Below are positions 54,848 through 63,442 of a stretch of 64,000 nt of DNA, one piece after another. The notes under the pieces were generated by a model. It was not told the origin of the DNA, made no database searches, and saw nothing but the letters and a program-made list of their open reading frames with translations. Position numbers and translations under genes: made by a program. Source of the DNA: Flavobacterium sp. SLB02 (lineage in GTDB: Bacteria; Bacteroidota; Bacteroidia; Flavobacteriales; Flavobacteriaceae); the NCBI RefSeq assembly GCF_009664855.1, contig NZ_CP045928.1:3761186-3825185 (forward strand), given 5' to 3'. The stretch's first letter is position 1, and the number at the start of each line of letters is the position of its first letter.

Positions 54848-57070
54848 ATGATAGAAATAGATATTGAGAAAGAAAATAAAGCAATTGCCCAAGAGTATAA
54901 AGAATTACTTCGAATCAGTTATCAGACTTTAAGTCCAACCGACAAAAAATTAATCCGAAAAGCATTTGATGTCGCAGTAGATGCACATAAAGAACAAAGA
55001 CGTAAATCTGGCGAAGCGTATATCTTTCATCCTATTGCAGTTGCAAAAATTGTGGCTTCTGAAATTGGTTTAGGAGCGACCTCTATTGCTGCGGCCTTAT
55101 TGCACGATGTTGTCGAAGATACTCCCATAACTGTCGAGGATATTGAGCGTTTATTTAACCCAAAAGTGGCGCAATTAGTAGAAGGTTTAACCAAGATTTC
55201 GTTAGTTCAAAAAGATCTGAATGCGTCGATGCAGGCAGAAAATTTCAGAAAAATGATCCTTACACTGAACGATGACGTTCGTGTAATTTTGATAAAACTC
55301 GCCGATCGTTTGCATAATATGCAAACCATGGATTCGATGGCGGAATACAAGCAAACCAAAATTGCTTCGGAAACGCTTTATATTTACGCCCCTCTCGCCC
55401 ATCGTTTAGGACTTTATAACATTAAAACTAAACTAGAAGATTTAGGTTTAAAATATACTGAACCTGCTGTTTACAATGATATTGTAAGCAAAATCAGGGA
55501 AACCAAAGAAGAACAGGATGCTTACATCAAAGATATCTCGGATGTTTTGAAGAAATCTCTGGATAATGAGGGAATTGATTATGTAATTAAAGGACGTCCG
55601 AAATCTATTTATTCGATTCGTCGTAAAATGCGCGCTCAAAATGTGAGTTTTGATGAAGTGTACGACAAATTTGCCCTTAGAATTGTCTATAAATCAGATC
55701 AACATGACGAGAAATTTGTAGCCTGGAAAATCTATTCAATCGTAACAGATCATTACAGACCCAGCCCAAGTCGTTTGCGCGACTGGATTTCATCTCCAAA
55801 ATCGACCGGTTACGAAGCTCTGCACATTACCGTGATGGGACCAAAAGGTCGCTGGGTAGAAGTGCAGGTTCGAAGCGAGCGTATGGATGAAATTGCAGAG
55901 AAAGGTTATGCAGCACATTACAAATACAAAAACGGAGCTACAGAAGAAAGCGGTCTTGATGTTTGGCTGAATTTACTTCGCGAAGCGCTGGAGAATCAGG
56001 AAACCAATGCGGTTGATTTTGTAGAGGATTTTAAAATGAATTTATATTCAAAAGAAATCTTTGTCTTTACGCCAAAAGGAGAAATCAAATCGTTGCCAAA
56101 AGGTGCTACTTCACTGGATTTTGCCTTTAGTATTCACTCCGAAATTGGAATTAAAACCAGAGGAACACGTGTAAACGGTCGTTTGGTTCCGTTAAATCAT
56201 GAATTAAAAAGTGGTGATCAGGTCGAAGTTATTACTTCTGCAAACCAAAAACCAACGGTAAACTGGCTGGAATATGTAACCACTTCGAGAGCCAAAAACA
56301 AGATCAAAAACGTTCTTAACGAGAACACTAAAAAAATTGCAGAAGAAGGAAAAGAATTGCTTACCCGAAAACTGAGACATTTAAAAATAACGATCAACGA
56401 GCAAGTTATCAACGAACTGGTCAACTTTTTTAAACTAAAAACAAGTTTAGATTTATTTTACAGAGTTGGAATTGGAGCGATCGAAAATCAACAGCTAAAA
56501 GATTACGCAGCTCAAAAAAGCAATACGTTTATCAATTTCTTTAAAAATAAAATTAAGAGAAATAAAGATACAACCGCCGCTGATGATATACACAAACCAG
56601 TAATTAGCAGTAATTATGATATGCTGGTTTTTGGAACTGAACATGATAAATTAGATTATAAACTTTCTCCATGCTGTAACCCGATTCCCGGTGATGATGT
56701 TTTTGGATTTGTAACCATAAACGAAGGAATCAAAGTACACAAAAAAGACTGTCCGAACGCGATTGGTATGCAATCTAATTACGCTTACAGAATTATGAGT
56801 GCCAAATGGATTGATTCATCGCAAGAAGAATTCAAAGCCATTATCAACATTACCGGAATGGATGTTTTAGGACTTACAAACCAGTTAACAAGGGTAATTT
56901 CGAATAATATGAGCGTGAACATTCAGAGTATTTCTTTGAGTACAGATGCCGGAATATTTCACGGCCAGATTGCCGTTATTGTTCAGAATAATACCATTTT
57001 AAAGAAAATGATTAATGCGATTAAAAAAATTGATGGTGTTGACAAAGTTACAAGAGAGTACAGAACTTAA
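54848..57070 (+). CDS. Bifunctional (p)ppGpp synthetase/hydrolase, RelA/SpoT family
   Basis: A 740-residue enzyme from the ATG at 54848 (MIEIDIEKENKAIAQ). The HD hydrolase domain shows FHPIAVAKIVASEIGLG and LLHDVVEDTPI, an intact HDxxED. The synthetase domain shows GRPKSIYSIRRKM, the RLRD variant of the RxKD bifunctional loop (LRDWISSPKSTGYEALHITV) and EVQVRSERMDEIAEKGYAAH. A TGS domain (FVFTPKGEIKSLPKGATSLD) and a C-terminal ACT domain (IINITGMDVLGLTNQL) follow. It controls stringent-response alarmone levels in the cytoplasm. Length and motifs indicate both activities. Confidence 0.95.
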   Translation: MIEIDIEKENKAIAQEYKELLRISYQTLSPTDKKLIRKAFDVAVDAHKEQRRKSGEAYIFHPIAVAKIVASEIGLGATSIAAALLHDVVEDTPITVEDIERLFNPKVAQLVEGLTKISLVQKDLNASMQAENFRKMILTLNDDVRVILIKLADRLHNMQTMDSMAEYKQTKIASETLYIYAPLAHRLGLYNIKTKLEDLGLKYTEPAVYNDIVSKIRETKEEQDAYIKDISDVLKKSLDNEGIDYVIKGRPKSIYSIRRKMRAQNVSFDEVYDKFALRIVYKSDQHDEKFVAWKIYSIVTDHYRPSPSRLRDWISSPKSTGYEALHITVMGPKGRWVEVQVRSERMDEIAEKGYAAHYKYKNGATEESGLDVWLNLLREALENQETNAVDFVEDFKMNLYSKEIFVFTPKGEIKSLPKGATSLDFAFSIHSEIGIKTRGTRVNGRLVPLNHELKSGDQVEVITSANQKPTVNWLEYVTTSRAKNKIKNVLNENTKKIAEEGKELLTRKLRHLKITINEQVINELVNFFKLKTSLDLFYRVGIGAIENQQLKDYAAQKSNTFINFFKNKIKRNKDTTAADDIHKPVISSNYDMLVFGTEHDKLDYKLSPCCNPIPGDDVFGFVTINEGIKVHKKDCPNAIGMQSNYAYRIMSAKWIDSSQEEFKAIINITGMDVLGLTNQLTRVISNNMSVNIQSISLSTDAGIFHGQIAVIVQNNTILKKMINAIKKIDGVDKVTREYRT

Positions 57071-57146
57071 ACTTTTTTAACCTATCTATAAGGGATTTAT
57101 AACTAAACTTTAAACCCGAAACTTTTATTCATTAAAAATAAAAATT

Positions 57147-57154
57147 TATCTTTG
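57147..57154 (+). promoter_or_regulatory. Bacteroidota -7 box at the Fur-family gene start
   Basis: TATCTTTG is a perfect TAnnTTTG -7 element ending 6 bp before the ATG at 57161. No good TTG -33 element is present. If it is used, the transcript would begin at or next to the start codon. Confidence 0.5.
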
Positions 57155-57160
57155 CCGGAT

Positions 57161-57619
57161 ATGACACTCATTTCAACTGACAACACTAAGAATCAAGAAA
57201 TTGTAAAAAATGTATTTACAATGTATCTTGAGCAAAAAGGGCATCGCAAAACTCCTGAGCGTTATGCTATACTTCAGGAAATTTACGATAGCGAAGAGCA
57301 TTTTGACATAGAAAACTTATATATCAAAATGAAAAACAAGAACTATCGTGTGAGTAGGGCTACATTATACAACACGATCGAGTTATTGTTAGACTGCGCT
57401 TTGGTTAGAAAACATCAATTTGGGCAAAATCAGGCTTACTACGAAAAATCATACTTTGATAAACAGCATGATCACATTATCATGACTGATTCTGGTGAAG
57501 TAATCGAATTTTGCGATCCAAGAATTCAAACCATCAAAAAAACAATCGAAGAAATATTTGATATCGAAATCACGAATCATTCATTGTATTTCTACGGAAA
57601 CAAAAAGCAAAAACAATAG
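57161..57619 (+). CDS. Fur-family transcriptional regulator without the CxxC zinc site
   Basis: 152 residues from the ATG at 57161 ([11 protein letters not shown]); the longer TTG reading from 57152 lies in the promoter box. The winged-helix part is [30 protein letters not shown] with [18 protein letters not shown]. The dimerisation half shows [21 protein letters not shown]: the usual HxH..CxxC zinc motif of Fur/Zur/PerR is reduced to HDH with no CxxC pair. It may sense a metal through histidines or may be constitutive. Just downstream is a 16-A tract and purA. Confidence 0.88.
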   Translation: MTLISTDNTKNQEIVKNVFTMYLEQKGHRKTPERYAILQEIYDSEEHFDIENLYIKMKNKNYRVSRATLYNTIELLLDCALVRKHQFGQNQAYYEKSYFDKQHDHIIMTDSGEVIEFCDPRIQTIKKTIEEIFDIEITNHSLYFYGNKKQKQ

Positions 57620-57645
57620 TCCGGAAACGCATTATTTAAAGAAAT

Positions 57646-57661
57646 AAAAAAAAAAAAAAAA
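57646..57661. repeat. Poly(A) tract of 16 upstream of purA
   Basis: An uninterrupted run of 16 A in the 98-bp gap between the Fur-family gene and purA, 57 bp before the purA ATG. A small GGCAAC/GTTGCC hairpin (57683-57698) follows. Confidence 0.85.
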
Positions 57662-57717
57662 TTAACTACATTAATCAGTAGGGCAACTTGGGTTGCCTCA
57701 ACGCAAATTAAAACAGA

Positions 57718-58989
57718 ATGACCGTAGATTTATTACTAGGATTACAATGGGGAGATGAAGGTAAAGGGAAAATTGTTGACGTTCTTACCTCTAATTATGA
57801 TATTATTGCACGTTTTCAAGGAGGACCAAATGCAGGACATACATTAGAATTTGACGGAATTAAACATGTACTTAGAACCATTCCTTCTGGAATTTTTCAT
57901 AAAAATTCAATAAACATCATTGGTAATGGTGTTGTAATAGATCCGGTAGTTTTTCAAAAAGAAATCGAAGGTTTAGAGAAATTTAACCTTGATATCAAAA
58001 GCAAATTGATCATTTCAAGAAAAGCACATTTAATTTTACCAACACACCGTTTGCTTGATGCAGCATCTGAAGCATCTAAAGGAAAAGCTAAAATTGGTTC
58101 TACCCTTAAAGGAATTGGACCAACTTATATGGACAAAACCGGAAGAAACGGATTACGTGTTGGAGATATTGAATTAGAAGACTTTAAAGAACGTTACAGA
58201 GCATTGGCTGACAAGCATGAGGCAATGATTGCTTTTTATGATGTAGCAATTCAATACAACTTAGCTGAACTTGAAAAAGAGTTTTTTGAAGCTATCGAAG
58301 AATTAAAAAAATTAGACTTTATCGACAGTGAAGAATATATGTACCAAGCTCAAAAAGCAGGTAAATCTATTTTATGCGAAGGAGCTCAGGGATCTTTATT
58401 AGATGTAGATTTCGGAACTTATCCTTTCGTAACTTCATCAAATACTACTGCTGCCGGAGCTTGTACTGGTTTAGGAATTGCTCCTAACAAAATCAAAGAG
58501 GTTTACGGAATTTTTAAAGCTTATGTAACGCGTGTTGGTAGTGGACCTTTCCCAACGGAACTTTTTGATGAAGTTGGTGCTACTATGGCAAAAGTGGGTA
58601 ACGAATTTGGATCTGTTACAGGAAGACAAAGACGTTGCGGATGGTTAGACCTTGTAGCTTTAAAGTATGCTGTTCAGGTAAACGGAGTTACTCAGTTAAT
58701 GATGATGAAAGGCGATGTTCTTTCAGGATTCGAAACTTTGAAAGTTTGTACAGAATACAACTATAAAGGACAAAACATTTCTCACTTTCCTTACAACATC
58801 GAGCCGGAAAACGTAACTCCTGTTTATAAGGAATTTAAAGGATGGAAAGCTGACTTAACAGGATTGACGACTTACGATCAATTACCAATTGAGCTAAAAG
58901 AATATATCGAGTTTATTGAAGAAGAAGTTGGCGTTCCAATTAAGATTGTATCTGTTGGACCAGACAGAAAGCAAACAATAACAAAATAA
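57718..58989 (+). CDS. purA: Adenylosuccinate synthetase
   Basis: A 423-residue enzyme of AMP synthesis, converting IMP, aspartate and GTP to adenylosuccinate. The start MTVDLLLGLQWGDEGKGKIVD holds the GDEGKGK P-loop; NAGHTLEFDGIKHVLRTIPSG follows, then CEGAQGSLLDVDFGTYPFVTSS, GRVGSGPFPTE-type GSGPFPTEL and GRQRRCGWLDLVALKYA. Full length. It ends at a strong terminator. Confidence 0.98.
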   Translation: MTVDLLLGLQWGDEGKGKIVDVLTSNYDIIARFQGGPNAGHTLEFDGIKHVLRTIPSGIFHKNSINIIGNGVVIDPVVFQKEIEGLEKFNLDIKSKLIISRKAHLILPTHRLLDAASEASKGKAKIGSTLKGIGPTYMDKTGRNGLRVGDIELEDFKERYRALADKHEAMIAFYDVAIQYNLAELEKEFFEAIEELKKLDFIDSEEYMYQAQKAGKSILCEGAQGSLLDVDFGTYPFVTSSNTTAAGACTGLGIAPNKIKEVYGIFKAYVTRVGSGPFPTELFDEVGATMAKVGNEFGSVTGRQRRCGWLDLVALKYAVQVNGVTQLMMMKGDVLSGFETLKVCTEYNYKGQNISHFPYNIEPENVTPVYKEFKGWKADLTGLTTYDQLPIELKEYIEFIEEEVGVPIKIVSVGPDRKQTITK

Positions 58990-58996
58990 TACATCT

Positions 58997-59026
58997 AAAC
59001 GCTCTGATAACCAGAGCGTTTTTTTT
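58997..59026 (+). terminator. purA terminator
   Basis: AAACGCTCTG (58997-59006) and CAGAGCGTTT (59012-59021), a 10-bp stem with a 5-nt loop followed by a T8 run. A classic rho-independent terminator. Confidence 0.95.
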
Positions 59027-59045
59027 ATACAAAAGATTTCTTATT

Positions 59046-59627
59046 ATGAAAAATCCAGAAATTAAAGTTACCGAAACAAAGTTACTATCAGACAATTGGT
59101 ACATACTAAACAAAGTAACTTTTGACTACCAAAAAAAGGACGGTAAAGTAGAATCTCATATTCGTGAAGTTTATGACCGAGGAAACGGAGCCGCCATTTT
59201 ATTGTATAATTCAGCTAAAAAAACAGTAATCTTAACGCGTCAGTTTCGTTTACCAACTTATCTTAACGGAAACAAAACCGGAATGATGATCGAAGTTTGT
59301 GCAGGACTTCTTGATCAGGACAATGCAGAACAAGCGGTCATTCGCGAAACCGAAGAAGAAACAGGCTATCGCTTAAAAAAGGTTCAAAAAGTAATAGAAA
59401 CCTATATGTCTCCAGGTTCTGTTACAGAGATTTTATACTTATTTGTTGGAGAGTACGACGAAACCATGAAGGTAAATGATGGCGGAGGATTGGATGCTGA
59501 ACAGGAAAATATCGAAGTGTTGGAATACACTTTTGAAGAAGCTTACAACATGATTGAATCTGGTGAGATTACAGATGCTAAAACCATTTTGTTATTACAA
59601 CACGCCAAAATAAAAAATTTGATTTAG
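59046..59627 (+). CDS. nudK: NudK-type GDP-mannose pyrophosphatase (Nudix hydrolase)
   Basis: A 193-residue Nudix protein. The box at residues about 87-108 reads GLLDQDNAEQAVIRETEEETGY, whose REx(x)EE glutamates (RETEEETG) bind the metal. Surrounding residues match NudK: QFRLPTYLNGNKTGMMIEVC and METYMSPGSVTEILYLFVGEY-like sequence (VIETYMSPGSVTEILYLFVG). It would hydrolyse GDP-mannose and similar nucleotide sugars. It stands alone downstream of the purA terminator. Assignment to NudK rests on overall wording; other ADP-ribose or sugar-nucleotide hydrolases are possible. Confidence 0.85.
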   Translation: MKNPEIKVTETKLLSDNWYILNKVTFDYQKKDGKVESHIREVYDRGNGAAILLYNSAKKTVILTRQFRLPTYLNGNKTGMMIEVCAGLLDQDNAEQAVIRETEEETGYRLKKVQKVIETYMSPGSVTEILYLFVGEYDETMKVNDGGGLDAEQENIEVLEYTFEEAYNMIESGEITDAKTILLLQHAKIKNLI

Positions 59628-59666
59628 ATTTTTTGACTATTTTTAGGTTTGTAAAAAGACCTTTAT

Positions 59667-61170
59667 ATGATCAAATTTAAAATTGCGTTTTTTCTATTTT
59701 TCCCTTTTGTCCTGTTTTCTCAAAATGAAAAATTTCCGGCAGAAAAATTAAAACAAGACCTTACTACTTTTAGAGAAATTAGAGAAAAAGCAAACTCGGG
59801 CATTTACAAATACCGAACTAAAAAACAAATTGACAGTATTTACAATTGGGCATTTTTGCAATTAAAAAATCCCAGGAAAGTAGTGGATTTCTACAAAATA
59901 ATTCTACAAATAACTAACTTCGAAGGCAGTGTACATAACAATACCACTCTTCCTGACGTATATAAAAATACATCAGGAAAAGTATTTTTTCCTTTTCCTG
60001 TAAAGTTGATTGGCAACAAAACAATCGTCAATTTAAAAAACGATGAGATTGCGTTAGGTTCACAAATTCATAGCATTAACGGAATTGAAATAAATAAAAT
60101 AGTACGCTCTTTTTATAAATATTACACCACAGATGGTTTTAATATATCCGGAAAATCAATCGGAATTAATGCTGCCTTTCCAAGATACTTTGAAATGGAA
60201 TATGGACCAAAAGAAGCATTTTCAGTCGAATACTCTCTTCCAAAACAAACTGAAAAGCTTTCTAAAACTATTGCCGGTATTTCTAATGAAGAAAGAAAGA
60301 AAGAAAGAAAGAAAGGAGAACTTTAAAAAGCGGCACTCTTTTCCTTCTGACAGTTTATTCTACACCAATTTCAAAGACAAATATTCATTTAAGATTATTT
60401 CCAAAAATACCGCCTTACTTGCCGTTCATACTTTTGCCATTGGAGGAAATGCAGAAGATAAGGAACATATAGTGTATAAAAAATATCTGGATAGCTGTTT
60501 TCAGATGCTTTCTGTACATCCTGAAATAAAGAATCTAATTGTAGACGTTAGAAATAATGGTGGTGGATCAGACCCCAACGATTTGGTAACTTTTTCGTAC
60601 CTAACTCAAAAAAACTATCGCGAAAATAAAAGTGCCTACATCAATTTTCAGAAAATTCCATTTCTTCCTTATTTTGTTTACGAAGAAACTAAGACCGAAA
60701 AAAAGCTGGAAGAAAAAAATGATTTTGAAGCGGAGTTAAAAGAAGAATACCCAATCTTAAAAGGCAAAATATATCCTCAGGATCCAAAATTCAATCGTTT
60801 ATTACAGCCGGATAAAAATACCTTTAAAGGTCAGGTTTACTTATTAATCAGTCCAAGAGTGGCTTCGGCGGGATCGCTTTTCGCATCGTTAGTTACAGCA
60901 AAAACAAATGCAATTATTATTGGCGAAGAGACTATGGGAGGTTATTACGGACATAATGGCCATACTCCTATCGAGTACGAATTGCCCAATACAAAAATAA
61001 AAACACAGTTCTCTATCGTAAATTTAGAACAGGACGTTCCTAAAAAACCAAATCAGATTTTTGGTCGTGGTGTAATTCCGGACGTTGAAGTTAAACAGAG
61101 TTTTGATGATTTTATGCAAAATAAAGATGCTCAAATGGAGTATGTTTTGAAATTAATTGAGAAAAAGTAA
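59667..61170 (+). pseudogene. S41-family exported peptidase, out of frame at a tetranucleotide tract (probable phase-variable gene)
   Basis: One gene split into two reading frames. The 5' part encodes a signal peptide (MIKFKIAFFLFFPFVLFSQ) and an N-terminal domain, and stops at 60326 after residue 219. The 3' part, one frame over, encodes the S41 domain: VDVRNNGGGSDPND, SPRVASAGSLFASLV (catalytic Ser codon at 60865-60867) and NAIIIGEETMGGYYGH. The junction is (GAAA)6 at 60291-60314. Losing one unit (5 copies), or having 8, joins the frames into 499 residues. As written, only the truncated, inactive form is made. The alpha/beta hydrolase gene starts 1 bp after the stop. Confidence 0.9.
60291..60314 (+). 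repeat. (GAAA)6 tetranucleotide repeat inside the S41 peptidase gene
   Basis: Six perfect GAAA units at the exact point where the upstream and downstream reading frames meet. The upstream frame is position 0 and the downstream frame +1 (mod 3). One unit is 4 nt, so each gain or loss changes the frame. At six units the gene is OFF; five or eight units would be ON. Confidence 0.92.
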
Positions 61171-61171
61171 A

Positions 61172-62113
61172 ATGAGCATATTTAAAAATTATAAAAAATT
61201 TATCCGAATAGTATTCATTCTTTTTTTAATCATTAACATCGTAGCTTTTGTACATGCATATAAATTCACACATTTTGCAGAAAATGGATCAATAAAGACC
61301 AAAAACCCTGAAAAATTATCAACATCCGAAAAAGTAAAAACTTTAATTTTTGGCGTGAATAACCCTAAACCTGAAAATAAAAAGTATCCTCTTCAGAAAT
61401 ATCAAACTCTAAAGCTAAAAAGTAATAAAGAAATTGAATGTTGGTTAATTAAAAGTCAAAATTCAAAAGGAACAATTATTTTGTTCCATGGCTATGGTGC
61501 CGCGAAATCTTCAATGATCGATAAATCAAATGAATTTATAAAACTCGGCTTTAATACAATGCTTGTTGATTTTATGGGTAGTGGAAATTCAGAAGGAAAT
61601 CAAACCACAATTGGATATAAAGAAGCTGCACAAGTAAAAACATCATTTGATTATTTAATTCAATCAGGAGAAAAAAACATCTATTTATTTGGCACTTCTA
61701 TGGGAGCTGTAGCCATTATGAAATGTATTAACGATAATAAAATCAAACCAAAAGGGATAATCATTGAATGTCCATTTGGCTCTATGTATGAAACAGTTTG
61801 CGCAAGGTTTAAAAAAATGAACGCACCTACCATTCCTATGGCAGGAATTTTAGTTTTTTGGGGAGGTATTCAAAATGGTTTTTGGGGATTCAACCATAAT
61901 CCAACAGAATATGCAAAAAATATAGATTGTCCTACTCTGCTTCTTTACGGAGAAAAAGATAAAAGCGTAAGTCGTAAAGAAATTGACGGAATTTATTCCA
62001 ACTTAAAAGGTCCTAAAAGACTAAATACCTACAAAGGAACAGGACACGAGAACTACTTGATAAAAAATAAAACAGAATGGATTAAAAACATTTCTGCTTT
62101 TTTAACAAAATGA
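61172..62113 (+). CDS. Alpha/beta hydrolase
   Basis: A 313-residue protein from the ATG at 61172 (MSIFKNYKKFIRIVFILFL, an N-terminal membrane anchor); the TTG reading from 61157 would overlap the peptidase. The nucleophile elbow is GTSMG (LFGTSMGAVAIM), the oxyanion region LFHGYGAAKSSM, the acid in LLYGEKDKSV and the His in GTGHENYL. A substrate cannot be assigned. It starts 1 bp after the phase-variable peptidase stop, so its expression is likely coupled to the peptidase frame. Confidence 0.88.
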   Translation: MSIFKNYKKFIRIVFILFLIINIVAFVHAYKFTHFAENGSIKTKNPEKLSTSEKVKTLIFGVNNPKPENKKYPLQKYQTLKLKSNKEIECWLIKSQNSKGTIILFHGYGAAKSSMIDKSNEFIKLGFNTMLVDFMGSGNSEGNQTTIGYKEAAQVKTSFDYLIQSGEKNIYLFGTSMGAVAIMKCINDNKIKPKGIIIECPFGSMYETVCARFKKMNAPTIPMAGILVFWGGIQNGFWGFNHNPTEYAKNIDCPTLLLYGEKDKSVSRKEIDGIYSNLKGPKRLNTYKGTGHENYLIKNKTEWIKNISAFLTK

Positions 62114-62196
62114 AAATCCAGTAAACAATTCAAAAAATTGTGTAAGTCTTTTTCGGGATGATTAAAATAACTTTACAGTACTAAAAAAACCAGTTT

Positions 62197-63078
62197 ATGA
62201 AAAAGTTATATTACACATCCAATATCCTGCTTGTATTAATCTTAGTCTTATTAGGTTCATGTAAAAAAAATGAATCAACTGATACTAAAGAAAAAGCAAA
62301 ACCAAAAAAATCAATTGAGCATACTAAACCCAAAACTATTTCTTATCAATTTGAAAAAACAAAAGAATGGCTTAAAACAAACGGATCTGACAGCACCAAA
62401 CTTCGTATAGCTTATGCTATAAACAGAACGGATAAAGCTAATTTTGCAAAATTAGATTCAGTGGTACTTCCTGCAGATTTTACTGGAGATATTGTGTATT
62501 ATCTTCCGTTTCCTTTTCATGTAAAAGCACTTGAAGAAGTTTCAAAAGTAATTATCTTCTCTTATCCTACTCAAACATTTGCCGCTTATGAAAATGGTGA
62601 ATTAGTACATACAGGTCCTACCAATATGGGTAGAAAGAAAGATCAAACTCCAACGGGATTATTTTTCACCAACTGGAAAGCCGAAAAAACAACGAGTACT
62701 TTTAACGACGAATGGGACTTAAAATGGAATTTTAATATCGAAAATAAATTAGGTGTTGGTTTTCACGAATATGCATTGCCAGGTTATCCTGCCTCTCATT
62801 CTTGTTTAAGATTACAAGAAAATGATGCCAAATTTCTATACAAATTTGCCGATGAATGGATTTTACAGGATAAAGAAAATGTAAAAGTAAAAGGAACCCC
62901 GGTAATCGTTTTTGGAAGTTACAATTTTGATGGGCCAAAACCCTGGTTCGAATTAGTGAAAGATCCAAAAGCATTGGATATCTCTGAAGCTGAAGTGGAA
63001 AATCAAACGAAACCTTTTATACAAAAGATTTTAGAAAATCAAAAAGTTAGAGAAGCCGAACCAACCGCTACTCCGTAA
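62197..63078 (+). CDS. L,D-transpeptidase lipoprotein (YkuD fold)
   Basis: A 293-residue protein with a lipobox (LLGSC, Cys22), so it is a lipoprotein. The catalytic YkuD motif is FHEYALPGYPASHSCLRL with His190, His201, Ser202 and Cys203. IIFSYPTQTFAAYENGELVH begins the domain, and residues about 25-55 form a Lys-rich linker. It would crosslink peptidoglycan 3-3 peptides or anchor lipoproteins. A TAACTTTA box at 62168-62175 may be a -7 element. Confidence 0.92.
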   Translation: MKKLYYTSNILLVLILVLLGSCKKNESTDTKEKAKPKKSIEHTKPKTISYQFEKTKEWLKTNGSDSTKLRIAYAINRTDKANFAKLDSVVLPADFTGDIVYYLPFPFHVKALEEVSKVIIFSYPTQTFAAYENGELVHTGPTNMGRKKDQTPTGLFFTNWKAEKTTSTFNDEWDLKWNFNIENKLGVGFHEYALPGYPASHSCLRLQENDAKFLYKFADEWILQDKENVKVKGTPVIVFGSYNFDGPKPWFELVKDPKALDISEAEVENQTKPFIQKILENQKVREAEPTATP

Positions 63079-63163
63079 AAATATTGTTATCCAAGGAAAA
63101 GCTGCTATTATAATTTTGACGAATTGTAGTAGTAGTTTTTTTTTTTTGCTTTATGTTTTTTAT

Positions 63164-63188
63164 GCCACGAAGGCGCTAAGACACAAAG
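63164..63188. repeat. Half copy of the GCCAC-GGCGCTAAG repeat
   Basis: GCCACGAAGGCGCTAAGACAC followed by AAAG. The first 17 bases match the outer arm of the element at 25003-25137 with one change (G for A). No inverted partner is present. Confidence 0.7.
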
Positions 63189-63299
63189 TTTTTTTTTAGA
63201 ATTTATCATCAATAAAATTCGGCTAAAGCCTATTTCTCTATCCCACCCTTTCATCCTCCAGCTAAAGCTGGGGACTATTCAATTAAAACCTCAAAATAG

Positions 63300-63315
63300 A
63301 CGCACAGCAGTGCGT
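63300..63315. repeat. ACGCAC/GTGCGT hairpin repeat
   Basis: ACGCAC (63300-63305) and GTGCGT (63310-63315) with loop AGCA. Flanking TAGA and TCTA extend the symmetry. The neighbouring palindrome CCAGCTAAAGCTGG (63258-63271) is a second small hairpin. Confidence 0.7.
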
Positions 63316-63387
63316 TTCTACCTAAACTTTGCTCCTTTGTCCCTTTGAACCTATGGATCTATGGACCCTTGAACCTTTTCATCAATA

Positions 63388-63409
63388 AATAAGCGAACGT
63401 TCATTTATT
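63388..63409. promoter_or_regulatory. Candidate TetR-family operator
   Basis: An imperfect 22-bp palindrome centred on GAACGTTC with AATAA/TTATT ends; 18 of 22 positions are symmetric. It lies 33 bp upstream of the TetR-family ATG, just before a perfect -7 box TATATTTG (63415-63422). Binding there would block the promoter. Confidence 0.55.
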
Positions 63410-63414
63410 ATTTA

Positions 63415-63422
63415 TATATTTG
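63415..63422 (+). promoter_or_regulatory. -7 box of the TetR-family gene
   Basis: TATATTTG matches TAnnTTTG exactly. No TTG is seen at the expected -33 distance. The start site would be about 63429. Confidence 0.5.
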
Positions 63423-63442
63423 TACCATAATCACTTAAAATC

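Larger units (their letters stand above)
63079..63442. other. Intergenic region with several short repeats
   Basis: 364 bp without a supported ORF. It holds a T12 run (63136-63147), a half copy of the GCCACGAAGGCGCTAAG repeat (63164), GGCTAAAGCC (63221-63230), CCAGCTAAAGCTGG (63258-63271), the hairpin ACGCAC/GTGCGT (63300-63315) with outer TAGA/TCTA, CCTTTG phrases (63331-63378), and the regulatory site of the TetR gene. Confidence 0.8.

Noticed and set aside
60291..60326. Programmed ribosomal frameshift at the S41 peptidase junction
   Set aside because: A +1 shift would be needed, and no known +1 slippery site with stop context or stimulating structure is visible. A tract-length change explains the frame break more simply.
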